Shown: one piece after another, positions 15,090-23,855 of the stretch
Layout: the number at the start of each line of letters is the position of its first letter
Numbering within the stretch: the stretch's first letter is position 1
Assembly (NCBI GenBank): GCA_903929035.1
Contig: CAIYTF010000171.1
Span: 1 to 40,997 of the forward strand
DNA from: an uncultured Ignavibacteriales bacterium
Lineage (GTDB): Bacteria; Bacteroidota; Ignavibacteria; Ignavibacteriales; Ignavibacteriaceae
Direction: 5' to 3'
Length of the DNA stretch: 40,997 bases
Position numbers and translations under genes: made by a program
Notes under the pieces: generated by a model
Told to the model about the DNA's origin: nothing
What the model saw: only the letters and a program-made list of their open reading frames with translations
Database searches by the model: none

Positions 15090-17153
15090 TTGACGATTTA
15101 CAGGGTAAGTATTTCGCGTATATTATTATTTGCCGTTTGGATTTTATCCCTTTGGACAATAAACTTATTTCCACAGCCTCGGGCTGGAAAGGGAATTATT
15201 GATCTATCCCAATATGATTTTGCGCGGGATGGCAGCTGCACTTTAGATGGCGAGTGGGAAATATATATCGGGAAGCATTATACTCCATCTGATTTTGATA
15301 CAATAGATAAAACAGGTAAATATAGCTACACTTTACTTCCTGCCAACCTGAATGGAACTAATATCAATGGGCAGGTCACTCCGGCACAAGGCTTCGGCAC
15401 ATATCGTCTTCGTATTATCCTCCCTCATTCTGCAATTTCACGAACAAATGCAATTGCATCACTGGGATTGTATATCATAGAAATTCACTCGGCATATAAC
15501 CTGTGGATTGATACTTCTCTTGTGTTACGTCAAGGAGTTGCTTCACCGGATTCAAAACAATTCAAACCGGAGATACGACCCGGGCGAGTGTTTTTTAGTT
15601 CAAATAAAGATACCGTTCAATTAATAATTAATTTTTCTAACTACTTTGATTCGAAAATGTTCGGTGCAGATGATCATTTCTATATCGGCATTGAAAAGGA
15701 CCTTATAGCACTCGTAAATAGAAAGCAGTTCTTCTATTTATTTGCATTTGGTGTGCTTATAATAATAGGACTATACCATTTCATTCTCCACTTCTCAAGG
15801 CCTGATGAAAAATTCAATCTTTCGTTTTCAATTACAACATTTCTATTAGCCGTACAAACTCTTGTTGAAGGCGAGCGAGTCATCTATTATATTATACCTG
15901 ATATTAGTACAGAATTAGTTTATAAGGTATGGTTGTTAACCATAAATATGACTGTCACGCTGCTCTTGTTTTTCCGGCACCTTTATCCGGAAGAAACGAA
16001 TAAGACCGTATTAAGATATTTAGCTGCTATTTTCGCGGCATTTTCCATTAGCGTGATTTTCGTTCCCTATTCATTTAATTCAAAACTAATGGATTATATT
16101 TTTCTTACATCCTTTACAGGGGTATTATATATCTTTTATATTTCTGTTCTCGCTGCTAAACGTAAACGGGAATACGCGGTACTTGTATTAATAGGACTCT
16201 CTGTTCCCTTAATCACCGCGATTAACGATCTTCTTTTTGGATTGGATTGGATTGTTACTGGCTACTATATGCCTATAGGTTTTCTGTTTTTTACTGTTTT
16301 CCAGTCAATTATAATATCTCTAAAGAACGCAAAAATGTTTCGCGATATACAGATACTGCGTGATGAACTTCAGGAAAGCAATAACTTGCTTGAAGAGCGT
16401 GTTGAAGCACGAACAGAGGAAGTTCGCGTTGCGAATATTGAACTTAAAAAACTTAATACAGCAAAAGACGGGTTGTTTTCCATTATCGCGCACGATCTAA
16501 AAAATCCATTTCACGTTTTTCTTGGTTATACCGATATTTTGAAAATGCCGAACAACGGACTGAGTAATAAAGACTCTTTAGATATTGCAGTCGCGCTCCA
16601 CGAAACAGCTCAAAGTGGATATAAGTTGTTGGAAAATTTACTCGATTGGTCCCGTTTGCAATTAGGTATCAGTAAAGCCGATCCGGATGAATTAAGTATC
16701 GCGGATGTCTGCAAGTCAGCCATAAGTCTATACAGCGCACAAGCATTAATGAAAAATATAACTTTGCATCTCGATATTAAATCGGATTCTATTGTTTACG
16801 CTGATGAACGAATGATGTCAACAGTTGCACGCAATTTAATAGCAAATGCAATAAAGTTTTCGCATCAGAACAGCGTGATAAACATAACGATAGAGAAAGA
16901 TAACAATTTTGTTATATTAAAAGTTTCCGATACAGGCATTGGAATGGATGAATCTTTGCGGGCGAAATTATATAAAGTTGACGAGCGTGTCAGCCGTAAA
17001 GGAACAAGTGGTGAAATGGGTACCGGTTTGGGTTTGGTATTAGTTAAAGAGTTTATAGAAATTCATAGAGGGAGATTAGAAGTTGAATCTGAGGTTGGTA
17101 AGGGATCAATATTTAAAATCTATATTCCGGTATCCAAAAGCACAATTATGTAA
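15090..17153 (+). CDS. 7TM-DISM sensor histidine kinase
   Basis: 687 residues. Signal or anchor segment (about 8-28), an extracytoplasmic 7TMR-DISM type 2-like beta domain (about 35-200; LDGEWEIYIGKHY, GFGTYRLRIILP, YNLWID) that in this class senses ligands such as carbohydrates, then seven membrane helices (about 214-410), a coiled coil (420-458), HisKA with phospho-acceptor His468 (SIIAHDLKNPF) and HATPase with N box RNLIANAIKFS (Asn582/Asn586), DTGIGM (614-619) and GTGLGL (644-649). The start is a TTG at 15090 that yields the signal-like MTIYRVSISRILLFAVW; no ATG fits. No response regulator is adjacent, so it is an orphan kinase. Confidence 0.88.
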   Translation: MTIYRVSISRILLFAVWILSLWTINLFPQPRAGKGIIDLSQYDFARDGSCTLDGEWEIYIGKHYTPSDFDTIDKTGKYSYTLLPANLNGTNINGQVTPAQGFGTYRLRIILPHSAISRTNAIASLGLYIIEIHSAYNLWIDTSLVLRQGVASPDSKQFKPEIRPGRVFFSSNKDTVQLIINFSNYFDSKMFGADDHFYIGIEKDLIALVNRKQFFYLFAFGVLIIIGLYHFILHFSRPDEKFNLSFSITTFLLAVQTLVEGERVIYYIIPDISTELVYKVWLLTINMTVTLLLFFRHLYPEETNKTVLRYLAAIFAAFSISVIFVPYSFNSKLMDYIFLTSFTGVLYIFYISVLAAKRKREYAVLVLIGLSVPLITAINDLLFGLDWIVTGYYMPIGFLFFTVFQSIIISLKNAKMFRDIQILRDELQESNNLLEERVEARTEEVRVANIELKKLNTAKDGLFSIIAHDLKNPFHVFLGYTDILKMPNNGLSNKDSLDIAVALHETAQSGYKLLENLLDWSRLQLGISKADPDELSIADVCKSAISLYSAQALMKNITLHLDIKSDSIVYADERMMSTVARNLIANAIKFSHQNSVINITIEKDNNFVILKVSDTGIGMDESLRAKLYKVDERVSRKGTSGEMGTGLGLVLVKEFIEIHRGRLEVESEVGKGSIFKIYIPVSKSTIM

Positions 17154-17489
17154 TACAGGCACGATAATTAGGATTTGCTGGAAAAGTATCAATATTTTCG
17201 ATGAACTTACCAATGTTTTCTCTTCATCCAATTTAAATTTCCCAAATTCAACCAAAACAGTTACAATTATTGACCAAAACAGTTACCATATTTCTCAAAT
17301 TGGTTCAGTAGTGTATCATTTTCGATTCAACAATCCTTAAAAATAGTTCAAAAACATACATTTTATAGTGGCACAGAATTTGAACTCTTTTTGTTATAAT
17401 CTTGTTAATATGTTTGTACAAAAACATTGAGACAAATAAACAAAGAATTCAAAAAGAATTATATATTTAGAAAGTGATTTTGGTGTACT
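17154..17489. other. 336-base intergenic region upstream of the orphan sorting-domain ORF
   Basis: AT-rich, with no convincing gene. It contains the 22-base-period direct repeat at 17251-17286. TATGTTTG at 17409-17416 matches the Bacteroidota -7 consensus, but the nearest TTTG (17390-17393) leaves a 15-base spacer, shorter than usual. The region may be remnant sequence of a larger gene now represented only by its C-terminal domain. Confidence 0.5.
17251..17286 (+). promoter_or_regulatory. tandem direct repeat, LytTR-like spacing
   Basis: ACCAAAACAGTTAC occurs at 17251-17264 and again, identically, at 17273-17286, so the units are 22 bases apart, about two helical turns. LytTR-family regulators are known to bind two roughly 9-base direct repeats containing a GTT core, spaced 12-13 bases apart; ACAGTTAC at a 22-base period fits that. 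No LytTR gene is in the window. Confidence 0.4.
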
Positions 17490-17819
17490 ATGAAAGAAAG
17501 TACGGAAATCGGAATAAGAAACCTTGGACATAAGGTTATTATAAATACTTTGGAGCAAAACTATCCAAATCCGTTTACAAGTTCAACGGAAATTGGTTTT
17601 TCTTTAGAGAAAGAAATAGATGTTGCCCTGACAGTTTACGATACACTAGGCACGGAAGTTGAAGTTATAGTCCAAAAAAAATTGAAAAAAGGATTTTATT
17701 CTTATTTTTTTGATGCTTCAAGATTACCTTCAGGAGAATATTATTATAAGCTCACTTCTCGGGAGTTTAGCGCGATGAGAAAAATGGTTCTGCTGGAACG
17801 AATAATAGGGCTTCAGTAA
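17490..17819 (+). CDS. isolated type IX secretion C-terminal sorting domain
   Basis: 109 residues whose body (about 21-105) is a classic T9SS type A sorting domain: LEQNYPNPFTSSTEIGFSL (21-39), YDTLGTEVEV, GFYSYFFDAS, LPSGEYYYKL and the final basic REFSAMRKMVLL. In secreted proteins this domain is attached to a signal peptide and a large cargo. Here the ORF begins at residue 1 with no signal peptide and no cargo, so it would not reach the periplasm. It is probably the leftover end of a decayed secreted protein, or a start further upstream was lost. Expression is doubtful. It shows the genome uses T9SS, consistent with PorX. Confidence 0.7.
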   Translation: MKESTEIGIRNLGHKVIINTLEQNYPNPFTSSTEIGFSLEKEIDVALTVYDTLGTEVEVIVQKKLKKGFYSYFFDASRLPSGEYYYKLTSREFSAMRKMVLLERIIGLQ

Positions 17820-17850
17820 AATTGTATAAAAAGTATTAATTTGCTACATA

Positions 17851-17873
17851 AAAATGCCGGAAAAGAGCATTTT
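17851..17873. terminator. candidate bidirectional terminator between the sorting-domain ORF and cusA
   Basis: AAAATGC-N9-GCATTTT is a perfect seven-pair inverted repeat between convergent genes, with T-rich tails on both strands. The stem is weak (two G-C pairs), so efficiency is uncertain. Confidence 0.4.
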
Positions 17874-17932
17874 GATATCTAAGCGAGTGTTTAAACTTCA
17901 AAGTCCGGTTATGCGGTCATCATACTTTCCCA

Positions 17933-20900
17933 TTATTCACTTTCCTTCATCCAATCAGCCATTTTAGAAACACTAAGTGTTCCTTTTTTTAGGGATCTTT
18001 CTTTCATCATTGTAAATAAAATCGGTGTTACGACAAGCACGTGAATTGCGGAAGTCAGCAGCCCGCCAATCATTGGAGCGGTTAACGGTTTCATCATATC
18101 CGAGCCTGTCCCTGTTGACCACATCACCGGAACTAAACCGACCATAGCGGTTGCAACAGTCATTAGTTTTGGTCTGAGCCGCAAAACTGAACCCTCAACA
18201 GTTGCATCATAGATATCTTCATTAGTAAGCGGTCCCCGCGCTCCTTTTTCAAAAGCCCGCAGTTTTCTATCTAATGCTTCGTGCAGATATATCACCATCA
18301 CAACACCCGTTTCAACCGCGATTCCGTATAACGCGATAAATCCTACCCACACGGCAACCGAAAAATTATATCCCAAAATATATACCATATACATTCCGCC
18401 AATGAGTGCAAAAGGCACGGAAAGCATTACTACACCCGCTTCCACATAATCCTTTAGAGTCATATAAAGCAGCATAAATATTAAAAGAAAAACCAGCGGC
18501 ATAATATATTCAAGTGTTTTTTGCGCGCGCATTTTACTTTCATATTGCCCGCTCCAGCTGTAACTGTATCCCGCAGGAAGATATAAATTCCCTTCAATCG
18601 CTTTTTTCGCGTCAACCATAACGCTGCCCATATCCCTGCCTCTCGTGTTCATAAATACAATCGAACGGAGCATACCGTTTTCACTGCTAATCATCGGGGG
18701 ACCCGTCACAGTTTTAATATCCGCTAATTCCGACAGCGGGAGATATGTAACTGCATTCTGTTCCGTTGATGTTAATGAAAAATCACTTTGGTTGTCTGTA
18801 GGGATGGCGACAGCACTTGCCGTATTAGCTTTACTACCCATCGCGGACATTCCTCTGCCGGAACTATTCCCGCCTGCGCTGCCTATTGTACTAATTCCTG
18901 ATTGCGCTGCCGCCATTGAATTGGACAGAGTAACAGGCACAATCAAATTCTTAAGTTCTTCGACATCGCCGCGATAGTCTTTCTGGTAACGCATCCTGAT
19001 CGGGAAACGCATTCTGCCCTCTATGACGATGCCAAGATTTTGCCCGCCTATTGCTGTTTCAATAATATCCTGCAAGTCGCGAATGTTTATACCATATCTT
19101 GCCGCGGCAGCCCGCTTTATTTGAATATCAAGATAATAACCATTCTGAACCCGCTCGGCGACAACATCGGCAGCACCGTTAATTGTTTTGAGCAAGTTCT
19201 CGGCTTTAATCGCGTACGCTTCGAGCGTATCCAAATTAGGTCCGAATATTTTAAGCCCCACATCGGTACGCACTCCTGTTGAAAGCATATTAATTCGATT
19301 AATAATCGGCTGAGTCCAACCGTTGCGCACACCGGGTATTTGCAATTTATTATCCAATTCTGAAACAATATCTTGTTTGGTGATTCCTTTGCGCCACTCG
19401 GTTTTGGGTTTCAACAAGATGATAGTTTCTATCATACTAAGCGGAGCATTGTCTGTCGCGGTTTCAGCCCTTCCTGTCTTTCCAAGGACGTGATCAACTT
19501 CCGGAATGGATTTTATGATCTTGTCCTGCTCCTGAAGGATTCTGTTTACCTCTCCTATCGATGCCCCGGGCAATGTTACAGGCATATATAAAATCGAACC
19601 TTCATCCAACGGGGGCATAAATTCACTGCCCGTGTTCATAATCATTGGGATAGTAATCAATAACGCGATAATGTTCAACGCGATGGTGATTTTTCTATGC
19701 TTTAACACCCAATGAATTACCGGTTTATACAGTTTGATAAAAAATTTAGTAGTCGGGTTTTTGTCTTCGGGCTTGAAATTGCCCCGCATAAGCATAGTCA
19801 TTAAAACAGGGATGATGGATATTACGACAATCGCCGAACCTGTCATAGCAAAAGTTTTCGTGAATGCTAATGGTCTGAATAGTTTTCCTTCTTGACCTGT
19901 TAATAAAAATACAGGAAGAAAAGACACTAATATAATCAGCTCAGAAAAGAAAATCGCCCTGCCGACTTGTTTCGCGGAATCAATGGAAATTTTCGCGTAT
20001 TCTCCTTTAGTTAAAACTCCTTTCTCTTCAATTGCTTTTGCCAGATTACGATACGCGTTTTCAACAAGCACGATTGATGAATCTACTATTACTCCCACAG
20101 CCAAGACTATGCCCCCAAGACTCATAATATTGGAAGATATGCCGAAGAGATACATAAATATAAACGCGATGAGAATGGATATTGGAAGCTCAATAAGGAT
20201 GCGAATGATACTTCTAAAATGAAGGAGAAATATCATAACCATAATAGCCACGGTTATGGATGCTTCGATTAATGCCCGCTCCAATGTTCCCACCGCTTCG
20301 CGTATGAGCGTGCTTCTGTCATACGATGTGATAATTTCAACACCTTCGGGAAGCCCCGGAGAGATTTCTTTTATTTTTTCCTTTACCCGTTCAATCACTT
20401 TTTGAGCGTTCTCGCCTGTGCGCATAACAACGATTCCCCCAACTGCTTCTCCTTTGCCGTTTTTTTCTAATGCACCGCGCCGTATATCGCCGCCCAATTG
20501 AACCTTGGCAACATCTTTTATAAGAATCGGAATCCCGTTGGCACCGGATTTAATTACAGTTTTTTCTACATCCTCTATCGATTGTATATAACCTTGTCCT
20601 CTTACAAAATATTCAGCATCATTGACCTCTAAAATTTTCCCGCCAACTTCATTATTGCTCCGTTGAATTGCATTGACCACCTCGGAAACAGTCATATTAT
20701 AAGCACGTAAATCCGTTGGGTTAACATCAACTTGATACTGCTTGACATATCCGCCTATGCTCGCCACCTCCGCCACTCCATCGACAGAAGATAATTTATA
20801 TCTAATATACCAATCTTGGATTGATCGCAATGCACCTTGATCAAGGTTTTTGGATTCTACCGTGTACCAAAACACGTGCCCAACGCCTGTTCCATCCGGT

Positions 20901-21289
20901 CCTAAGGAGGGGACAACACCTGCCGGTAATTGTGCCTGCACGGTGTTCATTCTTTCCAAAACCCGAGTGCGGGCAAAGTAAGTATCAACATTATCCTCGA
21001 AAATCACGAACACGAACGACATACCAAACATAGACGATGCGCGGACTGCTTTCACGTGCGGCAATCCCTGCAAGCCCGATACAATGGGGTATGTAACCTG
21101 ATTCTCTATTATTTCCGGCGACCTGCCCATCCATTCGGTAAACACGATAACCTGGTTTTCCGAAAGATCGGGAATAGCATCCACAGGCAAATTAACCACG
21201 CTATATATTCCCGCCCCGATAATCACGAGATAAATAATGATAACAAAAAACCTGTTATCTGCCGACCATTGAATTATTTTTTCTATCAT
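17933..21289 (-). CDS. cusA: CusA/CzcA-family heavy-metal RND efflux pump
   Basis: 1118 residues, an inner-membrane proton-driven pump of the heavy-metal efflux RND family. Clear landmarks are the N-terminal helix and NLPVDAIPDLSENQVIVFTEW, VTYPIVSGLQGLPHVKAVRASSMFGMSFVFVIFED, YDRSTLI, the TM4 segment GGIVLAVGVIVDSSIV with the proton-relay Asp, and the C-terminal RLRPKLMTVATAMVGLVPVMWSTGTGSDMMKPLTAPMIGG. It resembles the Cu/Ag pump CusA more than CzcA in the N-terminal porter region. An unusual Ser/Gly/Ala/Met-rich insert of about 50 residues lies near 785-840 in the second periplasmic loop. Neither the adaptor (CusB) nor the outer-membrane channel (CusC) is adjacent. A palindrome lies 50 bases upstream. 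Confidence 0.92.
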   Translation of the reverse strand: MIEKIIQWSADNRFFVIIIYLVIIGAGIYSVVNLPVDAIPDLSENQVIVFTEWMGRSPEIIENQVTYPIVSGLQGLPHVKAVRASSMFGMSFVFVIFEDNVDTYFARTRVLERMNTVQAQLPAGVVPSLGPDGTGVGHVFWYTVESKNLDQGALRSIQDWYIRYKLSSVDGVAEVASIGGYVKQYQVDVNPTDLRAYNMTVSEVVNAIQRSNNEVGGKILEVNDAEYFVRGQGYIQSIEDVEKTVIKSGANGIPILIKDVAKVQLGGDIRRGALEKNGKGEAVGGIVVMRTGENAQKVIERVKEKIKEISPGLPEGVEIITSYDRSTLIREAVGTLERALIEASITVAIMVMIFLLHFRSIIRILIELPISILIAFIFMYLFGISSNIMSLGGIVLAVGVIVDSSIVLVENAYRNLAKAIEEKGVLTKGEYAKISIDSAKQVGRAIFFSELIILVSFLPVFLLTGQEGKLFRPLAFTKTFAMTGSAIVVISIIPVLMTMLMRGNFKPEDKNPTTKFFIKLYKPVIHWVLKHRKITIALNIIALLITIPMIMNTGSEFMPPLDEGSILYMPVTLPGASIGEVNRILQEQDKIIKSIPEVDHVLGKTGRAETATDNAPLSMIETIILLKPKTEWRKGITKQDIVSELDNKLQIPGVRNGWTQPIINRINMLSTGVRTDVGLKIFGPNLDTLEAYAIKAENLLKTINGAADVVAERVQNGYYLDIQIKRAAAARYGINIRDLQDIIETAIGGQNLGIVIEGRMRFPIRMRYQKDYRGDVEELKNLIVPVTLSNSMAAAQSGISTIGSAGGNSSGRGMSAMGSKANTASAVAIPTDNQSDFSLTSTEQNAVTYLPLSELADIKTVTGPPMISSENGMLRSIVFMNTRGRDMGSVMVDAKKAIEGNLYLPAGYSYSWSGQYESKMRAQKTLEYIMPLVFLLIFMLLYMTLKDYVEAGVVMLSVPFALIGGMYMVYILGYNFSVAVWVGFIALYGIAVETGVVMVIYLHEALDRKLRAFEKGARGPLTNEDIYDATVEGSVLRLRPKLMTVATAMVGLVPVMWSTGTGSDMMKPLTAPMIGGLLTSAIHVLVVTPILFTMMKERSLKKGTLSVSKMADWMKESE

Positions 21290-21338
21290 TTTTAACCTGT
21301 CAATTCTGTATTTTCTTTTTCCCCGTTATTGGAAATAT

Positions 21339-21360
21339 GTTGTCAGCGGTTGTTGACAAC
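21339..21360. promoter_or_regulatory. palindrome upstream of cusA
   Basis: GTTGTCA-N8-TGACAAC is a perfect seven-base dyad, 50 bases before the cusA ATG on its transcribed strand and in the 244-base gap to the fba gene. Its position and size fit an operator for a dimeric metal-responsive regulator, but no regulator gene is adjacent. Confidence 0.35.
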
Positions 21361-21477
21361 AAAACGCAACATACAAGAGCGAATCAAATTTATTAGGATT
21401 TTCACAAAAGATATTGATTGGGGAAAGTGCTTAAGTGGTTCAATTAAAAGGTTATAATAGACACTATTTATATATAA

Positions 21478-21517
21478 AAATAAAGCGGCTATCTCAAAGA
21501 GAACAGCCGCTTTATTT
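21478..21517 (-). terminator. rho-independent terminator after the aldolase gene
   Basis: AAATAAAGCGGCT pairs perfectly with AGCCGCTTTATTT, and inside them TCTC pairs with GAGA around a three-base loop. It lies 16 bases downstream of the minus-strand aldolase stop. The symmetric A/T flanks could also let it act on the plus strand. Confidence 0.85.
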
Positions 21518-21533
21518 ATAACAAAAAAATAAT

Positions 21534-22586
21534 TTAAGCGATTGTCACTTCTTTTGAGAGATAGACATCCTGCACTAGATTAACTAATTTCACACCATCG
21601 GCAAATGGCTTTTGGAATGCTTTTCTTCCCAAGATAAGTCCGGTTCCGCCTGCGCGTTTGTTGATAACCGCGGTTTTTGCTGCTTCGGCAAAGTCGTTGC
21701 TGCCTGATGCGCCTCCGCTATTGATAAGTCCGGCTCTTCCCATATAGCAGTTCATTACCTGATAACGGGTAAGGTCGATAGGATGATCGGTAGTGAGGTC
21801 GGTATAAACTTTAGGACTGGTTTTGCCGTAGTTCTTAAGAGCATTATATCCGCCGTTGTTCTCAGGCAGTTTCTGTTTTATAATATCAGCCTGAATAGTA
21901 ACACCGAGGTGGTTAGCCTGTCCTGTCAAATCAGCCGAAACGTGGTAATCTTTATCTGCTGTTTTGAACGCGTTGTTGCGGGTATAGCACCACAAGATTG
22001 TTGCCAGTCCGAGTTCGTGAGCATAAGAAAAGGCTTCGCTGACTTCAATTATTTGGCGTGAACTGTCTTCGCTGCCAAAATAGATTGTAGCACCGATTGC
22101 TGCTGCACCCATATCAAATGCCTGATCTATTGAAGCAAACATAATTTGCTCAAATTTGTTCGGGTAGGTCATCAATTCATTATGATTGATTTTTAGAATA
22201 AAAGGAATCCTGTGAGCATACTTACGGGCAGTCATACCAAGTACACCGAGAGTTGAAGCAACTGCATTGCAGCCGCCTTCAATAGCAAGTTTCACGATAT
22301 TTTCCGGATCAAAATATGCGGGATTCGGCGCAAATGATGCACCTGCCGAGTGTTCAATACCTTGATCAACAGGAAGAATGGAAAGGAAACCTGTGCCTGC
22401 CAATCTGCCGTGATTATGTAAAGCACGCAGATTTCTCAAGACATTAATGTTTCTATCAGACGGAATAAATATTCTGTCAATAAAGTCTTCTCCGGGAAGA
22501 TGAATTGTTTCTTTAGAAACTTTTGCAGTATAGTTTAATAAACTGTCTGCTTCGGCACCGAGCAACTCGCGAATTTTATCTATCAT
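21534..22586 (-). CDS. fbaB: class I fructose-bisphosphate aldolase (FbaB type)
   Basis: 350 residues, matching FbaB/DhnA length. Cleaves fructose 1,6-bisphosphate to dihydroxyacetone phosphate and glyceraldehyde 3-phosphate through a Schiff-base lysine, without metal. Family segments are [71 protein letters not shown] and [14 protein letters not shown]. It starts at ATG 22586 with a good AGGAG nine bases upstream, ends before a strong terminator and appears monocistronic, as expected for an abundant central-metabolism enzyme. Confidence 0.93.
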   Translation of the reverse strand: MIDKIRELLGAEADSLLNYTAKVSKETIHLPGEDFIDRIFIPSDRNINVLRNLRALHNHGRLAGTGFLSILPVDQGIEHSAGASFAPNPAYFDPENIVKLAIEGGCNAVASTLGVLGMTARKYAHRIPFILKINHNELMTYPNKFEQIMFASIDQAFDMGAAAIGATIYFGSEDSSRQIIEVSEAFSYAHELGLATILWCYTRNNAFKTADKDYHVSADLTGQANHLGVTIQADIIKQKLPENNGGYNALKNYGKTSPKVYTDLTTDHPIDLTRYQVMNCYMGRAGLINSGGASGSNDFAEAAKTAVINKRAGGTGLILGRKAFQKPFADGVKLVNLVQDVYLSKEVTIA

Positions 22587-22675
22587 AAGGAATTCTCCTA
22601 AATTATTATTTAAACGAAATCAAAAAAGCAATTTTATTTACGATTGTAAAGATACGAAGAAAAAGGGTAAGATTC

Positions 22676-23812
22676 CTAAACCGGAAACGATAACATAAAT
22701 GTTGTACCTTGATCAATTGCACTTGTAACAGTAATACTCCCGCCGTGTTTTTCCACCATATCTTTGCACAGTAGTAATCCCAAACCTGTTCCTTTTTCTT
22801 GAGCAGTGCCCAAGGTTGTACGCGACCTGTCTAAACTGAAAATATTGTCAATTTCTTTTTCCGATATTCCTACTCCTGTATCAGTAATGCTAAGTTCAAG
22901 ATTATTTTCAACTATTTCTGAATTAACAATAACCTGTCCGCAGGGAACGGAAAACTTAAGAGCATTATGTACTAAATTTTGAACCATTGAGCGCAGCATA
23001 TATTCATCGGCTTTAATGACTTGTTCAGGTAAAACCTTATTGGATAACAATATGCCTTTACTATTGGCAGCCGGGTTTAAAACGACTATGATTTCGTTTA
23101 CCACAGGGTAAAGCAAAAATGGTTTTGGGTTAAAATCTATCTTGTCCATTTGAAGCCGTCCCCATTCTAATAAGTTTTGGAGCAGCTTAAACTGATTATT
23201 GAGCAGAACATTAAGCTCAACATTAAATTTGAAGAGTTCTTCTTTAGTGAGAGTTTCAAAGTCCTCGATAATAATATTTGAAAGTCCGAGTAAACCGCCA
23301 AATGGAGCTTTCAGGTCGTGAGCAAGAATGGAAAAATACTTGTCTTTCGAATCATTCAATTTTTCCAACTCACTGGTGAACCTCTTTAGCCGCTTCTGAT
23401 ATTCTATTTGCTGGATTTTAATGTTGCCGCGCTCAATTGCATAACGAATAGATTGGGATAGAGTGTTGCTGTTAAGCTGTCCCTTGACAAGGTAATCCTG
23501 CGCTCCCTCGCTGACTGAAGCGAGAGCCATTTCTTTGTCTTCATTTCCCGTCAAAACAATTATCGGTATTGTCTCAAATAAAGAATACATCTTTTGAAAT
23601 GTTTCCAGTCCATAGCTTTCCGGTAAGCCGAGATCGAGAAGAATTACATCTACTTTTTTTTCTTGTAAAAAGTGAATTGCTTTTGTAAAGTTTTCGGTAT
23701 GGGATAAAACGCAATTTTCTATCCCGATACCTTGCAAAATAAAGTCTGTCATTAACTTTGTCGCGATGGGGCTATCTTCCACCAATAATATTTGAATGGG
23801 CTGTAAACTCAT
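22676..23812 (-). CDS. receiver-histidine kinase hybrid protein 1
   Basis: 378 residues, cytoplasmic, with an inverted hybrid order. The N-terminal receiver (about 6-125) has Glu12-Asp13, phospho-acceptor Asp60 (DVILLDLGLP), Thr88 and Lys110. A short coiled coil (130-155) follows, then HisKA with His165 (YFSILAHDLKAPF) and HATPase with NLVHNALKFS, DTGVGIS and GTGLGLLLCK. It has no sensory PAS, GAF or membrane domain, so its input is likely phosphorylation of Asp60 or partner binding. It is the last gene of the chemosensory cluster, 43 bases after its paralogue, and shares identical positions for Asp60, Lys110 and His165 with it. Its downstream regulator is unknown. Confidence 0.9.
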   Translation of the reverse strand: MSLQPIQILLVEDSPIATKLMTDFILQGIGIENCVLSHTENFTKAIHFLQEKKVDVILLDLGLPESYGLETFQKMYSLFETIPIIVLTGNEDKEMALASVSEGAQDYLVKGQLNSNTLSQSIRYAIERGNIKIQQIEYQKRLKRFTSELEKLNDSKDKYFSILAHDLKAPFGGLLGLSNIIIEDFETLTKEELFKFNVELNVLLNNQFKLLQNLLEWGRLQMDKIDFNPKPFLLYPVVNEIIVVLNPAANSKGILLSNKVLPEQVIKADEYMLRSMVQNLVHNALKFSVPCGQVIVNSEIVENNLELSITDTGVGISEKEIDNIFSLDRSRTTLGTAQEKGTGLGLLLCKDMVEKHGGSITVTSAIDQGTTFMLSFPV

Positions 23813-23855
23813 AAATTACTTTTCACCTGCCAAGAATATATCGTTAAAATTAAAA

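Noticed and set aside
17083-17340. Plus-strand 85-residue ORF
   Set aside because: Begins inside the kinase gene in another frame and crosses the direct repeats; no conserved pattern.
17388-17416. Promoter for the sorting-domain ORF
   Set aside because: TATGTTTG is a good -7 match but the TTTG spacing of 15 bases is shorter than expected and the gene itself may be a relic.
20930-21295. Plus-strand 121-residue ORF
   Set aside because: Antisense to the cusA N-terminus.
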